Shown here: one piece after another, positions 9,539 to 20,427 of the stretch | Layout: every line of letters starts with the position of its first letter | How positions within the stretch are numbered: the stretch's first letter is position 1 | Assembly: GCA_027577595.1 (NCBI GenBank) | Contig: JANBRJ010000011.1 | Coordinates: forward strand, 1 to 64,000 | From: Coemansia sp. RSA 487 | Lineage: Eukaryota > Kickxellomycota > Kickxellomycetes > Kickxellales > Kickxellaceae | Direction: 5' to 3' | DNA: 64,000 nucleotides | The notes under the pieces: model-generated | The model's input: only the letters and a program-made list of their open reading frames with translations | What the model was told of the DNA's origin: nothing | The model's database searches: none | Position numbers and translations under genes: made by a program

Positions 9539-10034
9539 TTCATTTGCCTCTTACTTTTTAGTATCTTAATCTAAGACCCATTTTTTATTAAGGGAGTTTG
9601 TATAAATACAACCTCCCGGACTGTATTTAGGGTTTGGACGAATTCCAGAACAGGTACAACAAGAGTACAAAAGGATTGAACAATAATAAATTATATCGTT
9701 TCTTGTCAGATTGGCAATAGTTTTTATACAATTAGAAAGTGTTAAAATGAGATCAATGTTTAGCAACGAATACCAGCAAATACTTTATTTTCATAAATAA
9801 TATCATTGTGACTATGAATAAAAGGTAGATATCAGCGCATAACAGTTAGTATGTGTATCCCACATTTCTTGCATATACAAAATGATAGAAAAACGATTCA
9901 AGTAAAAAGTTTACAATTTTTATAAAAATAAATAAATGTGCTATTTTTAATTGGTATCGTCTATAAAAGATTTTGCTGAAAGTGCAGATAAAAATACAGC
10001 TTGGCATTGCCCTTTTGAGCTAATACAAATAGCT

Positions 10035-10050
10035 GTTGACTTGAGTCAAC
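10035..10050. repeat. Perfect dyad TTGACT/AGTCAA
   Basis: GTTGACT, two spacer bases, AGTCAAC: a perfect 7-bp inverted repeat. A closely related but longer-spaced dyad (ATTGACT, seven bases, AGTCAAT) occurs in the second island at 20065-20085, so the motif recurs in both gene-poor islands. It could be a hairpin in a transposon relic or a bZIP-like site; the sequence alone does not decide. Confidence 0.4.
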
Positions 10051-10085
10051 ATTACAGAGAAAATATTTTGCGATGTCCGATTCAG

Positions 10086-10140
10086 CTATAAAACCATTGT
10101 TTTATTGAATAAATGAAAGGGGGACTTTAGTTCCATTTTG
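10086..10140 (+). repeat. Dispersed repeat, copy A
   Basis: This copy shares an exact 21-base block CCATTGTTTTATTGAATAAAT (10094-10114) with copy B at 20439-20459, followed in both by a palindrome of the form GGAACTNNAGTTCC (here GGACTTTAGTTCC, 10122-10134). The preceding bases (CTATAAAA) also match copy C. It looks like one end of a short non-autonomous DNA element; its partner end was not found with confidence. Confidence 0.55.
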
Positions 10141-11908
10141 CTAAACTCTTTTGAAACATTAACAACTATTTTGGAACATCAACAAGACAAGCAAAATTTT
10201 CTCCTTTTTCACTAATTTTACATGTCCTTTTCTATCATTTTCTATACATAAAAATCCAAACTATAGCTAGTTATGTCAAATTTCAAACTTTTCTATTTAT
10301 TTTATTCCTGGATGAAAAGGAGGGCTATCAAAGTCCCTCTGAGCACTGCCCACTGGAAGTCAGAGCAGCGAGATGCCTTAGAGTCAGTTATTTGTAGTGT
10401 TAGCTTTACAACAGAACATGCCTTTCTACTTTGTCACTGGGCATTTGTTTGATATATCTAGCGACAATTCATTTGATATTTCACAATATTTGATTCAGGG
10501 CTTTCTAAAGTGGTCTCCCTGTTCCTCACAGAAAGGGTGCCAAGGGGTGTTAAGGAGTCCGCCCAGCTGAGCAATACCCTTCTCTGCAAACTCCTGGAAG
10601 ATTTCCTTGATCCTGCCAACATTGAGCCTATGATGGGGATATGCATGCAATTCGTATCCTACATCATGATTTGCAAGATTCACAGCTGCTACACATCCAT
10701 TTACAAATGGACTGTTTTCGTTATGTATTGAAGGAGTTTTTTAGCTCCACCATTATCGGCCTATTTTAATTAAGAAAATAAATACCAAAGTATTTGCTTG
10801 ATTTCCTGCTACAATAATTCTCCGAAACAATTTTAGCATGACTCATAAAGGCCAAGCAGCTGATGCTGTTTGGGCTAAATTCACTGATTTGAAATTCCAG
10901 CCTTTTGCATCTCAGAAAGGATCAAAATTATCATGTTATTCATACAGATGCCATTTCAACTTCCATTTTAAAGGAACTCAACAGAAACAATGTGTTCAAC
11001 AGCATCAAACCAGAGAAGTTTAATGATATGGACGAATTCCAGTTTATTTCCAAGCTGACCAAAAATGAACTAAAAAATCATTGACAGGTGCATTTTCATA
11101 GACCCAGCATGTTGGGATTTGCTCTCTTCTATCGTGAATAACAGCTCACCAGAGCCTCCTATGTGCCTTTGGTACATGTGCAACCGGCAGTCTTGCGGAA
11201 CAAGAATACCATAAAATGTCTGCCAACTCAATTGAAAATCAAAACCAAATGGGCTGTATAATTTGGAGCTATGTCAAAGCATTCTCTACAAGCTAGACAT
11301 TGCCGGATGCCACATGTATTACTTTAAATTCCATGAATAATTTTTTGTGACGATGTGAGCCCAGTGTAAATGTCTCCCAACATTTACCACCTGTCTGGCA
11401 AGAAAAGAAAAGAAGGATGTAAATGCGTACTTAATTTTTGCAGACAAAAGCTGCCAAGCCAACCTCTGGAAAAGGGTACTGCTCGTTTTAGGCTCCAATC
11501 GTTTATTACAATGCCCGGGAAAGCTGGCTTAACCTTCACCACGACGGTCGTTAATATCTGCAAAGTTGCATTTTACGTAATCACTTGCCTAGCGCTAATT
11601 AAGTCAGGAGAACGTGTAAAATTATAAAACAATTGCTTGAACTGCATACTCTCTTGTGACTTCCATCAGAAGGAAGGTTCTTGTGACTTACTTTTCGTGC
11701 CTGGAGAAAAGAATACATTTTATAGATGCATTCAGTGCTGTAAGTTTGTGCACCGATGGAGCAAAGGAACAATGAAACCTGCATCAACGCACACCGATAG
11801 GACATGGAGAAGGTGAGCACCGATCGCACAACCACCGTAATAATAAATGATGCTTACGTTATACTTGAATTGTAGTTGTTATCAAGCGAGCGGTGAAAGT
11901 TTAATGCT

Positions 11909-12050
11909 TTGCAACAATGGAACCTCGGAGGGCGAGGTGATTGGTGGTAGCATGACTGCTCCACCCAAGGTTGTTAGATTAACACAAAAACACACAGGCA
12001 GCTAGTTAGCTTGCGCTTTTACGCTGTGGAAAAGCTGAGGCTGCCAAACC
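11909..12050 (+). ncRNA. Candidate structured RNA, two-domain
   Basis: Three strong stems follow each other. The first is ACCTCG/CGAGGT with a 5-base loop (11922-11938). The second, 11941-11968, is TTGG-TGG-AGC paired with GCT-CCA-CCAA with one bulge per side. The third, 11997-12045, is an extended hairpin: GGCAGC/GCTGCC, an internal loop, AGCTT/AAGCT, then GCG/CGC. Between the second and third stems is AGATTA (11976-11981), which fits the H-box consensus ANANNA. A hairpin, hinge box and hairpin with an internal pocket suggests an H/ACA guide RNA, but a clear 3' ACA box is not seen. No snRNA, RNase P or SRP signature fitted. Strand is inferred from the H-box. Confidence 0.3.
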
Positions 12051-13163
12051 CTTACCACTTTTACTGAAAGCGCTCGGTAGTTAAAACAGAGAAATAAGGC
12101 ACAAGAAAAGAAGCAGCACGTGCGTCACACAGAAAGTGGCATTTCCACAAAGATTATTTGTCAGGCGCTAATGCGAAGGCACAATACCCCTTATGCATTA
12201 TGACGCGACGGCGATGGCGAGTCTGAGGAACGGCAAGATCTACAATATTTTTAGGACTTCGTTTTCGCAAGCCTGACATCCTTGCATTTCTTTGAACCAT
12301 TTATGAGTTTCCTTTTCCACCATCTGCCGATCAGCGCTCTTTCAGGTATATTTCCGGGTGCAACTCTGCAAGTTTTATAAAGACATTACCAGGTAGCTTG
12401 CCTTCCGATTGTGACCTGTTAGACAAAGGTCATGAGGAAAACCGTCGGCCATCTTGAAGGTCGGGAATATCGGTGTGCATGATGACGTTGGAAGATTGTG
12501 AGCAGCAGCCAATGCTCACAAATGTCTGCGAAAGAAATATTGATTTTTTTTCAGCGAAAAAGAATGCAGTTCAAGTTTATTTTTTATCATCACCAAAAGC
12601 GTCAGCATGAAAGATCGCCAGTTACAATATCTGTATGGTCAATGCACTGCGAGTACTTGACACGCCTCCACTTCTTCGGCAGAAAAAAGAAGGGCAATCT
12701 GGCGAGACAATACTTACCTATCGTGTCACTTGCACATGGCATGTGGGTGCGGAGGGTGGATCCACAGCACAATTGCGTCGTTTGGCAAGAAAGACTCCAC
12801 CCATCGGCTTTTTTCCCTTTCAAAGTGCCACCACTACCGTCCATTGGCAGCCAGTCTATTTAAAACCAACCGGAAATGGCCCGATTTTTGCACAGAACAA
12901 CAACGGTGGTTTCTTTTCTCTGTGCAATTACAAGATCGCTTTATATCTTCCCCAACCTTCCCCTCTTTCGTTCCTTGTTGAGCCGACCTCACAAGGGGTT
13001 TCTTTTCTTTTACTTTTTTGTATACGCAGCTCTCAAACACCTTGTGTCCAGACCCCTGCACCGCAGAACTGCAATATCGCATCATCCAATACATTCAAAG
13101 ATATATTACTGTCGCTCTCGAACACTCTTTGAAGAATATATTTCTACACACAAAGGCTTCCTA

Positions 13164-14969
13164 ATGGCACTGATACCCAGCACGCAAGACGCTCGTGAGG
13201 GCAGCAATGGAGCAGCTGGCACAAGCACTCCACCTGCACATGCACCGACACCTCCATCCACGCCTTTGCGCCCAGCATCTATATATCATGCATCAGGCAA
13301 AGCCATATCAGATAGCGTGGCAAGTTTTGCCGACACCACGTCTGTTGCAAACGAAAGCATCGCCGATGACTTGAAGTCTAAAAAGTCCAAGAAAGCCAAA
13401 AAGGACAGGAGAGGGCTCTCGGAGGGCGACGAGAGCGGCATCGCACACGCCGATTCGCGCTACGCACGTCTCAACATGACACTGTTAGGATGCGCTATCA
13501 TTGCTGCGCTTTCGTCAGTCAACTATGGATGGATCATCGGCAGCATCAATATTCCCGCACAGATAATCGAGCAGTGCTCCACTGGGCCGCAGACATGGAC
13601 CAACGGATTCCCCAGCTGTATCCCGATGAACAGCACCCTGTGGGGCCTTGTCGTCGGCCTCACTCCCCTGGGCGCATGGGCTGGCGCCGTGTTCTCTGGT
13701 GTCTGCGCCGACAGGTTCGGTCGCAAATACACACTAATGCTCAACAATATATTCTTTGTAATCGGTGCAGTGCTCTCCGGAACCGCCACAACCATTGCGC
13801 AGCTTGCTGTTGGCCGCTTTGTCTCTGGTATCGGCTGCGGTGTCGCGTCAAACGTCGTTTCCATTTACAACAGCGAAGCTTCCACGATCAAGTCACGCGG
13901 CTTCCTTGGCGGATTCCAGCAGCTCATGATCCTCACTGGTCTGTTTATTTCGCAAGTGGTTTCTATTGGCTTATCCAAGGCCCCATTATGGCGTGTTCTG
14001 TTTTCAGTCAGTGCGGCCATTGCCATCGTTCAAACCGTGCTGCTGTACTTTATCCCAGAGTCGCCCAAGTACCTGGCGTCCAAAGGCAAGGTCGATCAGT
14101 CGCAGGCTTCACTCCAGACCCTGCGCACCAATCTGGACATCACCTTTGAGTTTGAAGACTTGCTTGCTGCTGTTGAGGCCAGCCAAATCGACGCTACGCT
14201 GCCGAAGCCCAGCCTCTGGCAGGTTCTCACGGGAAAAACCGAGCATGATCTGCGTCATCTCGTTTTCTGTGCACTATTCCTTATGCTTGCGCAGCAGTGG
14301 AGTGGTGCAAAGGGCGTGATGTTTTACTCGACCGAGATCCTCACATCGGCATTTCATCTGTCCAAAACCCAAAAAGAGACAATTCCCAACATCGCGCAGC
14401 TGCTGACGCTGGGAATTGGTGGTATCGGCGCCGTTGCCGTAATCATTGGTATGAACATCTTGGACAAAATCGGTAGACGCACGGTGCTCATCTGGAGTTC
14501 GTTGGCTACCAGCGTATGTGCGGCTGTGATTGTTGTTGCTACCAAGGTGGATGTGGGGCCTCTTGTCGCAACCACCATGTACGTATTTAATCTTGTGTTC
14601 CAGTCCGGCGCAGGCTTTATCCCGTACCTGACGGCGTCCGAGATCCTTCCATATTACGCATTGGGCAGCATTAGCGGACTGGCCGCTGCTACCAACAATC
14701 TGACACTTTTCGTTGTCAGTTTTATCTTCCCAACCCTCAACGATGCGCTTGGTCCTTACTTGTTTGTGCCATTTATTATCACAAACTTTACCACCTTCCT
14801 TTTCGGCGTCTTTATGATGCCTGAAGCAAAGGGAAAGCCGGTATCTCAGGTCGTCGAGGAATACCAAGGTCCTATGCATATTGTGGCTGGGCCATTCAAG
14901 AGAAATTCGCATCCAGGTACGGCAGATACCTCGGCTGTCTACGAGTCTCAGCCTGCCAAAGACGTCTAA
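13164..14969 (+). CDS. MFS sugar transporter (hexose/GLUT type)
   Basis: A 601-residue plasma-membrane facilitator or proton symporter of the sugar porter family. The first ~105 residues are cytosolic and Ser/Pro/Lys-rich; 12 membrane segments follow. Family signatures are present in order: DRFGRKYTL after helix 2 (about 182-190), VGRFVSGIGCG in helix 4, PESPKYL after helix 6 (about 298-304), QQWSGAKGVMFYS in helix 7 (about 376-388, the Q-SG-N sugar-binding motif with K replacing N), DKIGRRT (about 433-439) and PEAKGKP at the end of helix 12. The ATG at 13164 (MALIPST) is preferred; the frame continues upstream for 96 codons through what looks like 5' UTR and promoter. The Asn-to-Lys-like change in the helix 7 motif may mean an unusual substrate. 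Confidence 0.9.
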   Translation: MALIPSTQDAREGSNGAAGTSTPPAHAPTPPSTPLRPASIYHASGKAISDSVASFADTTSVANESIADDLKSKKSKKAKKDRRGLSEGDESGIAHADSRYARLNMTLLGCAIIAALSSVNYGWIIGSINIPAQIIEQCSTGPQTWTNGFPSCIPMNSTLWGLVVGLTPLGAWAGAVFSGVCADRFGRKYTLMLNNIFFVIGAVLSGTATTIAQLAVGRFVSGIGCGVASNVVSIYNSEASTIKSRGFLGGFQQLMILTGLFISQVVSIGLSKAPLWRVLFSVSAAIAIVQTVLLYFIPESPKYLASKGKVDQSQASLQTLRTNLDITFEFEDLLAAVEASQIDATLPKPSLWQVLTGKTEHDLRHLVFCALFLMLAQQWSGAKGVMFYSTEILTSAFHLSKTQKETIPNIAQLLTLGIGGIGAVAVIIGMNILDKIGRRTVLIWSSLATSVCAAVIVVATKVDVGPLVATTMYVFNLVFQSGAGFIPYLTASEILPYYALGSISGLAAATNNLTLFVVSFIFPTLNDALGPYLFVPFIITNFTTFLFGVFMMPEAKGKPVSQVVEEYQGPMHIVAGPFKRNSHPGTADTSAVYESQPAKDV

Positions 14970-16770
14970 GTTTATTGCTGGTGTATTTTTACTTTACAGG
15001 CTTTGTTCTCCTCCTCCATCTCTTGCCTGCTTAGTGTGAGCTCGCAAGTGAATGGCTCATTTTGTTGCCAAGGAAGGTATATTTCGTTTCTGGCATTTAA
15101 TCTTATATAATTTATGGCGAGAGGAGATTGTCATACACACATTTTATAGATCCTTCCCCCTCATTGCCTTTTGACCATTTAAACTACCCAAATGTTTTGG
15201 TTCCTCAACTTTTATCTGTATTTTATTTTGCAAATATAAACTTTTAAAAGTGTATTATTTTCCAAATTTAACTGCAGTAGACACAAACATAAGACCGTGC
15301 CGATTTTTTGCCATACAGAGAATATAATCCATTGTGGATTATTGCGTCAATTGTGAAGTCTCTGTCAACAATCGCTTTATTTCACATTGATGGATACTGG
15401 GAATATCTCTTTGGTTGTGAATTTAGAATATTTAGGACACGACATGAGTGAGCAACATACAGAATCGATATTTTTAATTTGGTTTCCCAATGAGAGGAGG
15501 TGCGCAAAGATATGGCCACAAGGAGATGGGTGTTTGAGATCGTGCGGAAAGTAAACAGGCTATTGTCGCATCCTTTGGGTTGTTTTGATTGTCAAGCATG
15601 TAATCTTTGGGCTTTTTTAGTTTGAAGTTTGTGGAATGCCCTTTCCGCATTACATGGGAGTTCTGCATTGTTTTTCGTTCATGTACATGAAAAACCTGTA
15701 GCAAACACGAAACATCAGCAGCTTTGCCATTCATCCACCATGCACAGACACACCTTGCTGCAAAATACATTTCAAACTTGGCCGAAGCAAAAGCAGAGAT
15801 GTCTAGCATCTCGAACTCGGAGACACACAACGAAAAAGCGAAGGCAAAAAAGTGCACGGGTCTCAAGCTGCATGCCACGCTTCCTTTTCTCTTGTGGCAG
15901 TGTCGAATGAGAGGAAGCAGACGAAGCATCTGCCTGCGATACCTTGCTGACCTGTTCTGTCTCCTGAATGTGTGGAACTCGAGTGACCTGCAGACAACCA
16001 AATAATTGTTGTCTAGAATCTTATTGTACCAAACAATCGTCACAGTGTTACAAAGCACAGACACATCTTTACCCGACCGTGAAACAAATGGTATGGAGAT
16101 AAGAGCATACATATGACAATGAAAAAATAAGCTGAAGGAAATTCAATCGTATCTAATCGCAATTTAACGCGGAACAGAGTAAGGTGTGTTGATGGTGTGC
16201 TCCAGCAACAACATCGCTTGGCTGGGGCCTGGCTTATGATTTAAGCAGAGCCAACCAGAACTAACGAGTGGAGGATGTCCTATTTGTTGCAATCAGCAAG
16301 TGTGCCTGTTGTACTTTGTTTTGTGTATCCTTCTCGTTAATTGGTATCGATATTTTAAACGATAGTAACTTTTTTGTGGTTGGTGTTTTTTTGCTGTATG
16401 GGCTGCGTCTGCGAATGAACACGCCGCAGCAGAAGCAAGCGACATTCCCGCAGTGTTTGTGATCATTCTCCCTGTCCAGGGTAGGGTCCTTGCGCCTTTT
16501 ATAAATGCAAGGGGCAATATCTCAAGAAGCTGCTATTTCTTGTTCCCTCCCCTTTTCCTATCGCCTCCACACACTATTTCCAACGCTGTATAAATGCAAT
16601 TGCCATTTCTCTTTTCCCTTTTGTATTCACATCTCCGCCTGCGCCGCCTTTTTGTCCGTTCTTTCTCTGTCTCGACCTTTGTTGTTTGTTCATTAATTGC
16701 TATATATATATATTCTCCGGCTATTATCCACAGTCTCCTCAACAGCTGCACACATACTTGATAGCATCTG
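14970..16770. other. Intergenic 1.8 kb, no supported gene
   Basis: Holds the 3' region of the sugar transporter and the upstream region of the two-exon serine-rich gene. The last ~250 bp are pyrimidine-rich with a TATATATATATA run near 16700, a likely core promoter. A 212-codon minus-strand frame at 15474-16112 has no domain, is rich in Cys and aromatic residues, and overlaps plus-strand frames of similar quality, so it is not called as a gene. Confidence 0.5.
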
Positions 16771-18889
16771 ATGGTCTTTGGATGGCAAAAGTCACATAAA
16801 CCCGCCAGGGCCTCAACGGCACCGCAAATGGCGCTTACACGACATTGCGCCAACCGCAACGGCAGTATTGCAAGCACAATATTGTCTCGGCAAACAGCAG
16901 CCATCCCAGTGCCAGAAACAATTGCCGAGGACGGATGCGAGGTCGTGCCTCAGTTCTTCCCTGGCGTTGTCCCTACGAACGTTCCAGCCATCGTATCTCC
17001 TCATTCAGCCTCCAGACCACCACCACATACAGCCCTGACAATCGACACAAACGTCCTCCATGGCGGCCAATACCGCAGCGCACGTGCGTCGTCGCAGCGC
17101 CGAGCGGGGTCGATAAAGGCTGCATCGTCGGCTGGCAGTGATGTCGTCGGTACGGGAGAAAGTTACATGGATTTACGTGGGCCTCGATCGGCGCCCCCAT
17201 ATCAAAGCGCACATGAACCCAGACGCTCGTCGAATGGATCGTCTGTCTCGTCCGCCTCGTCCGCCTCAACTTTCGCAATCTATGCTGTTTCTCCACCATT
17301 CGCACAACGTAAGTAGCTTGTCCTTTCTACAATCTCGAACCCCTCCCCCATTTTCCAATTCCTCCGCATCCTACAAACAAAATACAGAACGAAATGGCAT
17401 ATGTGATTCTGCTTGCATATCATGTTTATGCAAAGGGATGGAAAGGATGAAAAGAAAATCAGGTTTGTTTTTTTTGTCATTTGCTCAGCCCAAAGAAGAA
17501 AATACTTGATATGCACAAAAGGAACATCCCTCGACGTCATTACAAGTGGGTTAATTTGCAATTTGTTTATCTGGATTGGGCTTTCCTTAAAAGAGCAATG
17601 GCCGTTTGCGTTTCGTCATTGCTTTACCGCCACTACCAATGTTTGCATGGGTTTCTCATGCATATTGTTTTCGTTTTTCGCTTATGGACTACCACAATTT
17701 GGTCATCGCAGTGAAATGTTTGGACATTCGTGTCTCTATTTTTTATTTTCTGGCCGAAACCGTACATAATCTCTAAATCGTGTTTCTTTTTTGTTCCGCG
17801 TACGGGTTGTCTCTATTTTGCGTCGCTTTTGGTTACCACTGAAATGTAGACTTGCATGCGTCCAAGGCTTCATTATCCAGCCAGCGGAACTCGATCCAGC
17901 TGCCGCAGTCGCATAAAAAAACGCAACGGAATGTGCAGAACACACAAAGTGGCAATGGTGTGCAGCATCCAAAGCTATCAAGCAGATTCAACAGCCTGTC
18001 AATAAATGCCAGTAGGGCACTGCCCAATGCCAAGGTGCGCCGGCGTGCTTCTGCAATTGATTTCACACTCGGACCATCTATTTCTGATTTCCCACCGGTC
18101 GGCAAAAGTCCATCACCTATCGATGTGCCTTCATGTGCTGTCCCTGCTGCGGCTAAAATTTTTGATTTGGCTGATGAAGACAGGCCTGGCTCATACGCGA
18201 ACCGTCGCCGTGGAAGCATATACAGTGTGCGTAGCAGTGCCGATGGAAGCGATCTTTCCAGCAGTGGTGGGAGTAGCACTGCCACCAGCAGCACCGTCAC
18301 ATCGCCTATCTTATCGCGGTATGTGCACAGAGACCGATTGCTCTCCACAGCACATAATCGACACTACTACTACCAACCGCACAATAAGATGAATAGCTTG
18401 CTGTCTCATCTGAAGCGTAATAACACGACAAAAACTGTGACTCAAAACGACCTTCTTGCAGGTACGGAACAGGCAATACGGGACCTCAAAAGAACTGGAA
18501 CCTTGAGCCAGCGCCTTTCTCTCTTGCGCTCGGCCGCTCGCTTTTCGGAATACAAAAAGACAGCACAGTTGAACGCATCCTATCCATCACTGCACCCTGG
18601 TCATATGTACTATTCCAAGTCATCCCCGTCACCCGAATCGCCGGCTCTAGAATTCGCTGAAAATATTGCTGACTACTTCTGTCTGGAACATAAGGATACT
18701 ACCCAGTGCCAAAGCAAATGCTCTGCTACTGTCAGTGATTCCAGCCAAATGACACATTTCATAGGAAATGTAAACGATTTTGATGATGACACTGATGTTG
18801 CCAGCAAGATAGTGCCTAAAGTATATACTGTTGGAACACAATTTGCCTACCTCCCACCACGCTCGGAAAAACTATCTATCACTAATTAA
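16771..18889 (+). CDS. Serine-rich disordered protein, two exons
   Basis: Join of 16771-17308 and 17850-18889, giving 525 residues. The intron starts GTAAGT and ends TAG, and splicing restores one continuous frame (538 + 1040 bases, one base of a codon before and two after). The protein is unrecognised: Ser-, Arg- and Ala-rich, low in hydrophobic segments, with repeated RRxS phosphorylation-like sites (SSQRRAGS, KVRRRASA, NRRRGSIYS) suggesting a target of a basophilic kinase such as PKA. A short predicted helical block (GTEQAIRDLKRTGTLSQRL, about 383-401) and a C-terminal segment with several Cys (EHKDTTQCQSKCS) stand out. Exon 2 alone could be taken for a gene, but it begins with no ATG of its own, which supports the join. 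Function unknown; a cytosolic regulatory protein is only a guess. Confidence 0.65.
17309..17849 (+). other. Intron, 541 nt
   Basis: Donor GTAAGT at 17309, acceptor ATGTAG ending at 17849. It is long compared with the 143-nt intron at 44656 and with the intron-poor genes around it, and its acceptor has no strong polypyrimidine tract close by. A different acceptor or a small internal exon is therefore possible. Confidence 0.6.
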
Positions 18890-19871
18890 TTGTATTATAA
18901 ATTTGCAAAGTATTTTCAACTATTAAATACATGATGAGGAGGGCGACTAGGATGCATTGGACGTTCCGTTCCAAAGACTTGCCACCATTAAGGGATGTTT
19001 GGTGCAACATTGGCATGTCGCTATTTGCGCTTTTGTGCCTCCTTTTCATGCTATACTATGGAAACTTTATCACAAATTCGTTGATTCATCCATGCTTCGA
19101 CATGACTTGCAATTATAGCACCTTTATAGAAGTGCATATTTTATAGCATTACTGTTTTATTCAATCTCTCGATTATATGTTTCCATCCCTTGCCTCAGTA
19201 TCTTTCAGAAAGAATACCAATATTTATAAATTTATGTCACGTAAACGTAGACCTGTTTATTCATTTATGATGTACAATATCGGTGTTTGCATGTTTGCAT
19301 GTGTGCTTTAGTAGAATCTAAGGGGTGTTGATTTATTATTAAACCAAATCCTCCATCTTTTGGAAATTCAAGCTGTTCATAACAAAAATCAAACATAATA
19401 AGCACAAAGTCACAGTAGACTTTGTTTAATACATAGGTCCTTTTGCAACTCGTGCAGATTTTGTAAAAAAAACTTATGACCACTCTAAGCTTTGTAAACA
19501 ATTGATAAAAAGAGTAGCAGCCATCTCTAACACTCCTTTTCGCTTGTATTTATCACACGAACACATATAGGTACACAGTACATGCTAATATATGTAAAGT
19601 CAATGAAAAAAGATGAAATTTGCTACCTACACATTCAAAGCTGATTTCACAACACAATAGGAGAATTACTATGCAAAGAGAGCTGGCAGTCTAACATCAA
19701 GGTTTCTTGTATTTAAAAAGGACCTGGTTTCCACACACTTTTCATTTTAACCACACTACTCATTGGAAACAGTATTTTACACCACCAAAAGCACATAGTG
19801 GCATACCACACAAAGCTACATACATTATAATAGCAGCAAACTTGAATATTTAATTCTAACAATTACAACAG

Positions 19872-20006
19872 ATGGTTCTTCCACATCAAGCAACATATGT
19901 CATCAATAGGGACGCAAAAGCTCTTAAAGAAAGCCAGAAGCAAGCTAAGGAAAAGAAAGATCAGGAGAAGAAAGATAAGGAGAAGAATGATCAGGGGAGT
20001 AATTAG
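19872..20006 (+). CDS. Possible small ORF or terminal exon, Lys-rich
   Basis: A 44-codon frame beginning MVLPHQATYVINRDAKAL and ending in a highly charged tail with repeated KEKKDQEKKDK units before TAG. Such a regular charged tail is unlike random AT-rich DNA. Just upstream is TTCTAAC followed ten bases later by AACAG, the pattern of a fungal branch point and 3' splice site, so this could be the last exon of a gene whose upstream exon was not found. No family recognised. Confidence 0.25.
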   Translation: MVLPHQATYVINRDAKALKESQKQAKEKKDQEKKDKEKNDQGSN

Positions 20007-20064
20007 TTTTCAACATCTGTAATAGTGATTTGGCTCAGCAACCTGCAAACTGAGTTGCAATATG

Positions 20065-20224
20065 ATTGACTTGTGTTGAGTCAATTATATTGCTGCGAAA
20101 CACACTGTCACGCTAGTGTGTTGTCATATGCAGGGCTGATTTCCATACAGATGGGTTGGGGCAACCACTGGTTGTGGACATTGTAATAGTGCACTATATG
20201 TAACGGCTCTCTCTGTTACATATA
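20065..20224. repeat. Cluster of four perfect hairpins
   Basis: Within 160 bp lie four perfect inverted repeats: 20065-20085 (7-bp arms, ATTGACT), 20099-20122 (8-bp arms, AACACACT/AGTGTGTT), 20162-20174 (5-bp arms, CAACC/GGTTG) and 20195-20224 (10-bp arms, TATATGTAAC/GTTACATATA). The last arm pair is very unlikely by chance. No ORF overlaps them. They might be part of a mobile element, a folded RNA, or protein-binding dyads. Confidence 0.5.
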
Positions 20225-20427
20225 AAAGGGCAACATTCCTTGGACATTGCCTTTGAGGAAATGGCATGGATTTATTTTTATTTTCATTGGTTTTTATGGA
20301 AAGGAAATAAAAAGAAAAAACATCATCTGAATACTCCTTGTTATCCATCCTAGGTCCATGCTCGATTCGTCACACACACAGTATATGTTTACCAGTTATT
20401 ATAAGCTTTTCTTTGTAATATTTCGAT

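Larger units (their letters stand above)
9539..13163. other. AT-rich gene-poor island 1
   Basis: About 3.6 kb without a gene that can be supported. It contains a dyad at 10035-10050, one copy of a dispersed repeat at about 10086-10140, frames of unclear origin at 10458-10730 (-) and 10838-11023 (+), and a candidate structured RNA around 11910-12050. The right 350 bp should include the sugar-transporter promoter: an inverted CCAAT box (CCATTGG, about 12840) and a TATA-like TATTTAAAA nearby. Base composition is clearly more AT-rich than the flanking genes. Confidence 0.5.

Noticed and set aside
10725-10770. Possible right end of repeat copy A (GGAG-T-rich-CTCC)
   Set aside because: Similarity to the repeat consensus is limited to a loose palindrome and could be chance.
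10458-11023. Frames at 10458-10730 (-) and 10838-11023 (+) with protein-like patches
   Set aside because: No family recognised and too short; may be transposon relics, but nothing decisive is visible.
11886-11896. GAGCGGTGAAAG, similar to U3 snoRNA box B
   Set aside because: Boxes A and C were not found at suitable distances and the match has an extra base.
12710-12719. ATACTTACCT, identical to the U1 snRNA 5' end
   Set aside because: The following 150 bases lack the U1 stem-loop I motif, a convincing U1A loop and an Sm site. Read on the minus strand it is a good 5' splice site (GTAAGT), but no supporting exon was recognised.
15474-16112. 212-codon minus-strand frame
   Set aside because: No domain or signal, Cys- and aromatic-rich composition typical of noncoding frames, and overlapping plus-strand frames of the same quality.
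18931-19146. 71-codon frame with one hydrophobic segment
   Set aside because: Starts 41 bp after the serine-rich gene and probably lies in its 3' UTR; no homologue recognised.
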